Positions 33,019 to 39,800 of a stretch of DNA of 41,467 nt are shown here, in pieces. The notes beneath the pieces are model-generated. The model was not told the DNA's origin. It did not search any database and saw nothing but the letters and a program-made list of their open reading frames with translations. Position 1 is the stretch's first letter. Each line of letters begins with the position of its first letter. Made by a program: the position numbers and the translations under genes. Source of the stretch: an uncultured Mediterraneibacter sp. (lineage in GTDB: Bacteria > Bacillota > Clostridia > Lachnospirales > Lachnospiraceae); NCBI GenBank assembly GCA_944376695.1, contig CALWDM010000023.1, positions 1-41,467 on the forward strand, in the 5' to 3' direction.

Positions 33019-34293
33019 TTACTGGCTAAGTATGGATGTGTAAGAAGCAGCGTTGTCTGTCTTAACCATGTTGATGGCAAACGCATCGTACTGACCCGGA
33101 TTTCCGAGACGGTTTGTAATGTTGGACTCTGTCTGGCCGTCGCCTCCGATGTATTCCACATCCAGATTGAGAAGATCGTCATAATTCTCAAGCAGCGGCT
33201 GATATGTTGAGCTTAAGAAGTTATCAGAAGCATTGTAGATATTCAGCCATACTTTCTTGACCGGAGACGCGCTCTCATCAAGCTGTTTTGATACAGGCTC
33301 GTAAACCTTTGTGGAATCTGTGAAATCCTGATAGTTTTCAGATGTAACGGCAACGTTCAGCGCGTAATAGGAACGCTCGTCTGCATTGTATACGTATACG
33401 TCTTCGCTGAGAACATTTCCCGCCTCGTCTGCTGTGCCGATACCTGTGTCAACATCAACCCCGTCAAGAGCATTGCGGAGAACACGGAGCGTCAGGTATG
33501 CCTGTACGTCGGCATGCTGGCTGATCGTTCCGCCGTATCCTTCCGCGATGGCAGCGACCGCGTCAGCGTTTGCGTCATAACCGAAGGTCGGAACTCCCTC
33601 GTCCTTTGACCACGCATTGAACATTGACATTCCCATACCGTCGTTGTTCGATACAACGATATCGATCTGGTCGCCGAAAGAGGAAGACCATGTTCCGATG
33701 GCGTTGCCCGCTGTAGCCGCATCCCATGTAGCTCCCGCAGAGTTCTTCATCTCCTGTGAAGCAAGCTCGCGGACTGTATATGTTGTTCCATTGACCTCGA
33801 TCGTTCCATCCTGAACGGCAGATGCAGATCCATCTGTATTTGTTCCGATGGGATCGCTGTTGACATTGCCGCCAGCCTCAACGCCTGTGCCAAGAGCCGA
33901 GCGAACGCCTCTTGTACGCGCGATGGAGTCGTTGTGTCCGATATCGCCGATCGCCAGGACATATCCGATCACGCCGTCGCCGTTGCGGTCGATCTTATCG
34001 ATATTCGCCTCAATGTAGTCTCTGACCATCGTTCCCTGAAGTTCCGCGCCCTGATTCGCGTCGAATCCTACATAATATGTATCCTCGTTGAAATTCAGAG
34101 CTGTCATGTCAAGCTCTCCTGTGGAGCTGTTGGACGGCTGGCGGTTGAACCACACAAGGGGTTTATCTTTGTTGGCAACATCGCTCGTGCCTGCATCCGC
34201 GGCGCCGCCGCCGTCAGTCGTTGTGCTTCCGCACGCCGCAAGCGAAAATGCCATAACGGCTGCCATCGTCAGTAAAGCAAGTTTCTTCTTCAT
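33019..34293 (-). CDS. mglB: Galactose/glucose-binding lipoprotein, circularly permuted MglB
   Basis: A 424-residue lipoprotein (signal peptide, lipobox LAAC, Cys21) and first gene of mglB-mglA-mglC. All MglB segments are present, but in a changed order. The mature part begins with PLVWFNRQPS (45-54), which in normal MglB is internal (VPVVFFNKEPS). The calcium loop DRNGDGVIGYV (102-112), GHNDSIART (119-127), SNNDGMGM (215-222) and FGYDAN (237-242) follow in order. After the usual C-terminal strand (about 309-324) and a linker comes KVWLNIYNASDNFL...AFAINMVKTDN (347-414), which matches the normal MglB N-terminus (IGVTIYKYDDNF...ALAINLVD). Sugar-contact residues are kept (N50, H120, D122, R126, D240, D357, F359). 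Extra loops lie at 138-185. RBS AAAGGAGGATAAG precedes ATG 34293. Confidence 0.9.
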   Translation of the reverse strand: MKKKLALLTMAAVMAFSLAACGSTTTDGGGAADAGTSDVANKDKPLVWFNRQPSNSSTGELDMTALNFNEDTYYVGFDANQGAELQGTMVRDYIEANIDKIDRNGDGVIGYVLAIGDIGHNDSIARTRGVRSALGTGVEAGGNVNSDPIGTNTDGSASAVQDGTIEVNGTTYTVRELASQEMKNSAGATWDAATAGNAIGTWSSSFGDQIDIVVSNNDGMGMSMFNAWSKDEGVPTFGYDANADAVAAIAEGYGGTISQHADVQAYLTLRVLRNALDGVDVDTGIGTADEAGNVLSEDVYVYNADERSYYALNVAVTSENYQDFTDSTKVYEPVSKQLDESASPVKKVWLNIYNASDNFLSSTYQPLLENYDDLLNLDVEYIGGDGQTESNITNRLGNPGQYDAFAINMVKTDNAASYTSILSQ

Positions 34294-34319
34294 AATTTCT
34301 TATCCTCCTTTTTATCATC

Positions 34320-34328
34320 ATTGTATCA
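34320..34328 (-). promoter_or_regulatory. mglB promoter, extended -10
   Basis: Minus-strand TGATACAAT (TG-N-TACAAT, 34320-34328) is an extended -10 about 27 bp from the mglB start. The -35 position (34343-34348) reads ATACTG and is not consensus, which suggests activator dependence. Confidence 0.45.
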
Positions 34329-34370
34329 TTTATTGATATTGGCAGTATATCTCGCAAACTCTTTAAAAAA

Positions 34371-34405
34371 CATAGAATATTTTTCTGTCCTCATTGAATT
34401 TTTTT
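34371..34405 (-). promoter_or_regulatory. Direct repeats upstream of mglB, candidate response-regulator site
   Basis: Minus-strand AAAAATATTCTATG (34371-34384) and AAAAAAATTCAATG (34392-34405) match at 12 of 14 positions and are 21 bp apart, two helical turns. They lie about 45-80 bp upstream of the extended -10, the usual place for an AraC-type activator such as the YesN-like regulator at 27955-29562. The surrounding sequence is AT-rich, so chance resemblance is possible. Confidence 0.45.
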
Positions 34406-34461
34406 ATTTTTTATTGGATATTTTCACAGTTTTTTACTTCATATTATCCCTGTTTACAGTC

Positions 34462-35331
34462 CTATTGCTCATTTCGTCTGAATCCCTCTCCAAACACTTC
34501 CCCTGTCTCAACAAACATAAAGAACGCCTTGTCATCCGCCTCCTGGACGGCAGCTTTAACCAGAGACGCCTCTGCCTTTGTGCAGACGCACAACAGCACC
34601 TCTCTGTCTTTCCGTGTATATGCCCCCACTGCCCGGAGAGACGTGACGCCGCGGCCGGCTCTCGCGCTGATCTCTTCTGCCATCTCCTTCCCTCTGTCTG
34701 TGATAATGACAGCCAGCTTTGCCGCGCCCGCCCCGTACAGGATTCTGTCGATTACTATCGTGGACACAAACGTGGCGATCACACCGTAAAGGACGGCGTC
34801 CACATCCCCAAACACAGGCCACCCCAGAAGAATGACCACCAGGTCTATGAGCATGGTGATCACACCGATCGTCATATGAGGCTTCTTTTTCTTAATCGTA
34901 AAGGCGAGAAAATCAATGCCGCCGGAGGAGGAACCGCGCATGTAAAACAAAGCCATCCCCGCCCCCAGAAACGCTCCTGAGCAGACAGAGGCGATCAGGC
35001 GGTCCCCGCTGTACATCGGGAAGAGCGGAAATACCAGATCCAGAAACACAGAGGAGATCACCATCGTAACCGCGCTCTTCACAAGCAGCCGCCTCCCCAC
35101 TGCCCTGTAACTGATGAGAACCAGAGGAATATTAAGCAGCAGCGTCACCGTCCCTACCGGCAGCCCCCACAGGTAGTCCATAATCAGAGCAAGCCCGGAG
35201 ACGCCGCCCGGCGCGAAGCCCGCGTTGCCCGCGAAAGTATAAATACCGGCAGCATACAGAATGCTGCCGGCAATATTGCAGGCCATATCCATTGTGATCC
35301 GCCTGATGTTCGTCTCTTCTCTTTTACTCAT
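34462..35331 (-). CDS. YitT family membrane protein (DUF161/DUF2179)
   Basis: A 289-residue membrane protein of the YitT family. Five or six hydrophobic segments occupy residues about 15-205, with the family signature region GNAGFAPGGVSGLALIMDYL near the start and RGSSSGGIDFLA in the middle. The C-terminal 80 residues form a soluble DUF2179 domain (KLAVIITDRGKEMAEEI, RGVTSLRAVGAYT). The molecular function of the family is not established. RBS TAGGAGATAAAAC precedes ATG 35331. It lies upstream of mglB, 168 bp away, and there is no clear terminator between them, so some read-through is possible. Confidence 0.9.
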   Translation of the reverse strand: MSKREETNIRRITMDMACNIAGSILYAAGIYTFAGNAGFAPGGVSGLALIMDYLWGLPVGTVTLLLNIPLVLISYRAVGRRLLVKSAVTMVISSVFLDLVFPLFPMYSGDRLIASVCSGAFLGAGMALFYMRGSSSGGIDFLAFTIKKKKPHMTIGVITMLIDLVVILLGWPVFGDVDAVLYGVIATFVSTIVIDRILYGAGAAKLAVIITDRGKEMAEEISARAGRGVTSLRAVGAYTRKDREVLLCVCTKAEASLVKAAVQEADDKAFFMFVETGEVFGEGFRRNEQ

Positions 35332-35496
35332 GTTTTATCTCCTATCCGGCAAACCATTCCGTGAATGCCTCACATTTCTTTCGGAAACAGACCGAAGCCG
35401 CGCGAGACGGTCTGATATGGTCAGGATATGCATTTTCTGATAAAACATTCATCCCGGAAGGTAATTAAGCGCCTGGGCGCGCCGTTCCTGATACTG

Positions 35497-35679
35497 TTAC
35501 TCTTTCACAGTTTCTAAATACCAGTCAAAGCGTTCAACCGGATGGATAGTTATCTTGAAACCGAAACGGACAAGACCAAGAGCATTTAGAAGAGCGGGAA
35601 CGCAGCAAAGAAAAAACGGCATAGCCAGCAGGCTGCACCGCTTCAACAAAACAATTTTTAATTTAAGATACAAAAGCAT
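35497..35679 (-). CDS. Possible small hydrophobic protein (60 residues)
   Basis: An open frame encoding MLLYLKLKIVLLKRCSLLAM followed by a second hydrophobic stretch and a polar end (HPVERFDWYLETVKE). It has one probable membrane span. The ATG lies inside the 3' arm of the terminator hairpin at 35677-35712 and the ribosome binding site is weak (GAAGG), so it may not be translated. I do not recognise a family. The 468-bp gap 35332-35799 otherwise holds this frame, the terminator and a 7-bp hairpin (35388-35414, CAGACCG/CGGTCTG) in the leader of the YitT gene. Confidence 0.3.
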   Translation of the reverse strand: MLLYLKLKIVLLKRCSLLAMPFFLCCVPALLNALGLVRFGFKITIHPVERFDWYLETVKE

Positions 35680-35712
35680 TGGGGCGCCTTCTTTACAGAG
35701 GTCGCCCCAATG
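35677..35712 (-). terminator. Terminator of the surface-protein operon
   Basis: A perfect 10-bp GC-rich stem CATTGGGGCG/CGCCCCAATG (35677-35686 with 35703-35712) is followed on the minus strand by CTTTTGTATC. It lies about 90 bp past the stop of the small secreted protein. Confidence 0.65.
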
Positions 35713-35799
35713 TCCGCTGCTTGTCAGTTTTTCTCCGAGGCAGGATAAAACCGCCCCTCTGAATTTTAAACGGTTTTTTCTTCTTGATCAGATCAGGAA

Positions 35800-36426
35800 C
35801 TAGGCTCCTCTGGTAAAAGTGAACTTTACATCTACCGTATAAGTTTCGCCTTCTACGGCAGTTTTAACCTGGTCTTTTTTGATTACTGCAAAAGCCTGAT
35901 CAGAATCTTTATCCGTTTCATGTGTCAGAGTCATCAGTGTATCTGCCTTATTTACAAACTTTGTAGTCTCAGCATCTGCGATCTGCATTATGACAGTATT
36001 CGTATCCTTCGTCGTTCCTTTCATCACAATATCAGAGGCAGTTGTCCATGAACCAGTAGTGCCCTCTCCTGCTGCTACAGAAATTCCAGTACCCACATTG
36101 CCTGATGTCACTGCGCTGCTTCCGTCTGCACCTGCTACTCTCTGTTTGACAGTAAACTCAAGTTTCTGACCTATTGTCGCCGCAGTGGCAACAGTATCAT
36201 CTTTCATCTCATTACTATCCATCAGAGTGATCTGTCTCGGATAAGTTACCATCCAGTTATTTGCTGAACTCTCTTCATCTCCCGGATTTACCGGTTCTGT
36301 CGGTCCCGCTGTTCCCGGCTGATATTTGAAGTTTGTTGTTCCCTCTGCCGCCATTACAGTTGTTCCGAATGCGCTTACTGCCAGTGTTGCCGCCAGCGCT
36401 GCTGCGTAAAGTTTCCTGTTTTTCAT
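35800..36426 (-). CDS. Small secreted surface protein, WxL-like
   Basis: A 208-residue secreted protein with a signal peptide (MKNRKLYAAALAATLAVSAFG, cleavage near VMAA). After a Pro/Gly linker it has MVTYPRQITLMDSNE, and it ends YTVDVKFTFTRGA. The same pattern closes the giant protein encoded upstream (MIHYPKQISMMDNV ... TIHFQFSNG), so the two share a domain. Its design (small secreted beta protein, final hydrophobic beta strand, neighbour with a sortase signal) resembles WxL proteins of enterococci and lactobacilli, but the Trp-x-Leu motif is not seen. ATG 36426 follows AAAAAAGGAGAGAAAACTT; a longer frame to 36498 is unlikely. It lies 107 bp after the small anchored protein. Confidence 0.75.
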   Translation of the reverse strand: MKNRKLYAAALAATLAVSAFGTTVMAAEGTTNFKYQPGTAGPTEPVNPGDEESSANNWMVTYPRQITLMDSNEMKDDTVATAATIGQKLEFTVKQRVAGADGSSAVTSGNVGTGISVAAGEGTTGSWTTASDIVMKGTTKDTNTVIMQIADAETTKFVNKADTLMTLTHETDKDSDQAFAVIKKDQVKTAVEGETYTVDVKFTFTRGA

Positions 36427-36533
36427 AAGTTTTCTCTCCTTTTTTATTGTTTCTGTTTCTTTGTTTCTATCTTCAAGCCCTTCCGGCTTTGAAGCCATCT
36501 CTTCGGAAAGCCTTTTCGCTCTCCCGGAAAGCT

Positions 36534-36818
36534 CTATGCTTCCCCGTTTTCCTCCTCCCTTCTCCTTCTAAGTCCTGCGAGAAGCAGAAGGAGGATTCCT
36601 GAACCGGAAGCCAGCATCAGCCAGCTTCCAAGTTCTGTACTGTCTCCTGTTTTGACGGATGTGCCGCCCCGGTCGATCTGTGTTTTCTTTGTACTTTTAT
36701 AGACGAATTCTGTTGTCGCCTCCGCGCTGTTTGAAGCGGCATGCACCTGTACCGAATTTACAGGTATTACTAGGAGGCTGAAGCAGGTCATCGCTACAAG
36801 TATGATTTTTCTCATCAT
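36534..36818 (-). CDS. Small sortase-anchored surface protein
   Basis: A 94-residue protein with a signal peptide (residues 1-28, HAA), a short polar region, sortase-like motif SVKTGD, a membrane span and a positive tail RRRREEENGEA. The motif belongs to the xxKTGD/xxQTGD variants common in gut Firmicutes. It starts 11 bp after the stop of the giant gene, with AAGGGGGCGATAG before the ATG. Small LPXTG-type proteins of this size are a standard part of WxL loci, where they are thought to help hold the complex at the wall. No sortase gene is in the window. Confidence 0.82.
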   Translation of the reverse strand: MMRKIILVAMTCFSLLVIPVNSVQVHAASNSAEATTEFVYKSTKKTQIDRGGTSVKTGDSTELGSWLMLASGSGILLLLLAGLRRRREEENGEA

Positions 36819-36829
36819 CTATCGCCCCC

Positions 36830-39800
36830 TTAATTTGTTGTACCGCTTCCATTTGAAAACTGGAAGTGGATCGTGCCTTCAAATGCTGATCCGTCTGCCA
36901 CTGTAGGTGGAGTCTCTGACCGGAAGTAAAATTCCAAAAGGTCTTGTGTAGTAGTATTACTCGGGTCAAACTTTAACGTTCCCAGCCTGCCGGTATTAGG
37001 AATCACGCTTCCTGCGCCAACAGTTCCGATAAACCCTTTCAGCGCAATGCTCTCACTGCCGCGGGTAATATCGAACGTCGGATTACCATTGAGTTCCTCG
37101 ATAACTACATCCACGCCAACATCCGGATCCGGGATTTCCGCATTCCCCAGTTTGCTGATCGTTATCACCTGATTTGCTGAGAATATATTCTTGTTGCCTG
37201 GTCTGACATTATCCATCATTGAAATCTGCTTTGGATAATGGATCATATTCCAGACCTGATCTCCCAGTACGCCCGTCATGGTTACTGTCGTGCTTGGTAT
37301 CTCGATACTGGCGTCCTCCGCGAATTTATCCCCCGCCTCACCAAAGTCAGGATTATTGGTTACTTCTCCATTGGTGGCCGTCCACGCGAAAATTCTGTAT
37401 TTTGCTCCGTCGTCCCATATATTTGCTATGGAACCACTGTTGTCTAAAATTGTATAACTTACAGTAAATTTCGTATCGCTTACCTTCTGGATGGTCGGTG
37501 CACTGACCTTATTAAGATGACTTTGGACAGCGCCCTCATTCGTTGCCCAGATAGCATAATCCCCATAATTCCCTTCGTCGTCTGGAGGGTTGACCTTATA
37601 TAAGGCTGCCTTTATCTCAGTATTGGCGTTGTCTGTATGTATCTCGTCATAAGTATCCTTGCCGCTTTCCAGATTAAAGGTACCTGTTACGGTAAACGCC
37701 TGGCCTTCATAAAACAGCATGTCTTTTTCACTTTCCATCACTGTATCGGTTTCCGGCAGCACTTTTGGTATCTGGTGCAGCGTCAGATCCATATATGGAT
37801 AATCCTCCACCGGCGTAAACGCATTTACATTCTCGCGATAGGCGGTGTTGATAGCATTTCCTGCAGTGCCTCCACTCCAAAGGTTCGCATTTCCGTTTTG
37901 ACTGTTCCACATATAAATCCGGTATACTTTCTGATTTCCGGTAAGTTTTTCAAAGTTCGTCACAGTAAGGGTGATATCCGTACTGTTGCCAGATGTCTGC
38001 ACTTCAGCAGAAATATCCGCATTTTGAAGATTCTCGAAATATCTGTTTCCCCCTGTAGGCGGCCTTGTTACACTCTCTGTAGACAAATCGATACGCCCTA
38101 TTTCAGCGATCCCCCATCCCTGAGCATTGGATTCGGATATATAGATCGCATAGTCTGCGGTGTTCCCCGGGGACACCGCGCCTGCCATGTGAAATGTAGC
38201 TGATATAGTGTAAGGCGATTGATACAGCTTTACATCTTTTGATCCGCTCATTGCGCCATCCGGAAGTGTGATCCGCTCCATGGCATCTTTCCACTGAGCC
38301 TCCAGTTTGATTACCCCATCTGTGAGGAAGATCTGATTCCATAAATCTGAAGCTTCCTTTCCCACGGTGTGCAGATTTAATTCACCCGTTACAGGGTTGC
38401 CGCCGTTATAAGAATCCCCGCCGGTATTTGTAATCTTCCAGCCTGCAAACACTTTATCCTGCGGCGCATTTCCGGGGTTAATACTGTTCAGATCAATCAC
38501 ATTGCCGTGTTTGTCCATTCCTGTAAACCAGGTCTCCTCAGCATAGGTATATTTGCCGCTGCCTCCAGACATCTCCACCAGAGTGCTGCTGTGACCGCTC
38601 TGCAGGCCGGTGAACTCAACCTGTACTCCCGCGAGATACACCAGGTCCAGGGTGCTCTGCGCTTCTGCCTTCTCCACATCAGTCAGAGAATACTCGCTTA
38701 AAATAAGGTTTGGAGGTCCTTCTATCATGTCCCGATAGTTGCGCAGCAATACCTGACTTCCGATATACGCCATAACGCTGCCGGTTGTGGACGTAAACCC
38801 GTTGTCATCACTGTACATTATTTCGTGATCTGCCGAAGATGGGTCGCCGGTCCATGGGCTGTAGCTGTTCTGGGTTCTGATTTTGTACTCCACGTTTCCG
38901 TAGCTTCCCGTTGTGGGGGTATTGCTGATGCTGGCAGTAAAAGTCATCGTATAAGTATTTGGAGCTGTCCCTTGTCCCTGCTGCAGGAATGGATTTCCTC
39001 CGCCTGTGGTGGCTGAAGCCATTTCCCAGTACAGATCCTGTACGTTTATAATGTCCCCCGGATACCACTTATTACTGCTATGCTCTGGATTATTTACAGT
39101 AATTACTCCGCCTGCGCTGTTTTTTATTGTGAGAGTATACCCATTCATGTATTGTCCGTCAGGCACCAGGCCGTTCTGCAGGATCACGGAATAATAACCG
39201 TCGGACGCCGGTTTAAGGCTTACGGCTCCGCTTGACGGATCGTTTTCCCCGCTCCCGCTGGAATACTTTACATTCAATGCGATCGGCTCTGCCGTAATTT
39301 CGATTGAAGTAACCGTCTCTCGATACTTTCCGCCACTGCTTGCGCTGCTTATGTAATGGGTATAATATGTCTTTTCACCCGGAGTTTTTCCGGGAGTTGT
39401 ATCTCTTCCCGCCTGTTGTCCCGGAGTCTCATTCTTCAAAGTCACCCTAGGCCATCCGTATCCCATCTTTGGAACCAGATGAAGCATTGTAGCGCTCCGC
39501 TGTGTACTTGGATGCGTATCAGCCATGTACTTCTGCCACATTATGCTGCCCATATTTAAAGGATATTCCTTGCGTCCACTGCCGTTTCGGTTTTCGAAAT
39601 AAGTACTGTATTCGGTGTCTGTGGCCCCGCCGGCTTTGGTCTGACCTGTTTCTACGCCGTTCATTTCCTTTATAATAAAGGTTTCCTGAGCCCCGCTGTC
39701 GTCGAGCATGGATACCACGTATGGATATCTGGTTCCGCTGACCTTGATCTCATATACCCAATAGGGATGGGCAACATTCTGATAGCTGACTTCATCATTT

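Noticed and set aside
33019-34293. Reading mglB as a pseudogene or a fusion of two partial genes
   Set aside because: One intact frame with signal peptide, lipobox and all sugar-contact and calcium-loop segments; the rearranged order is explained by circular permutation.
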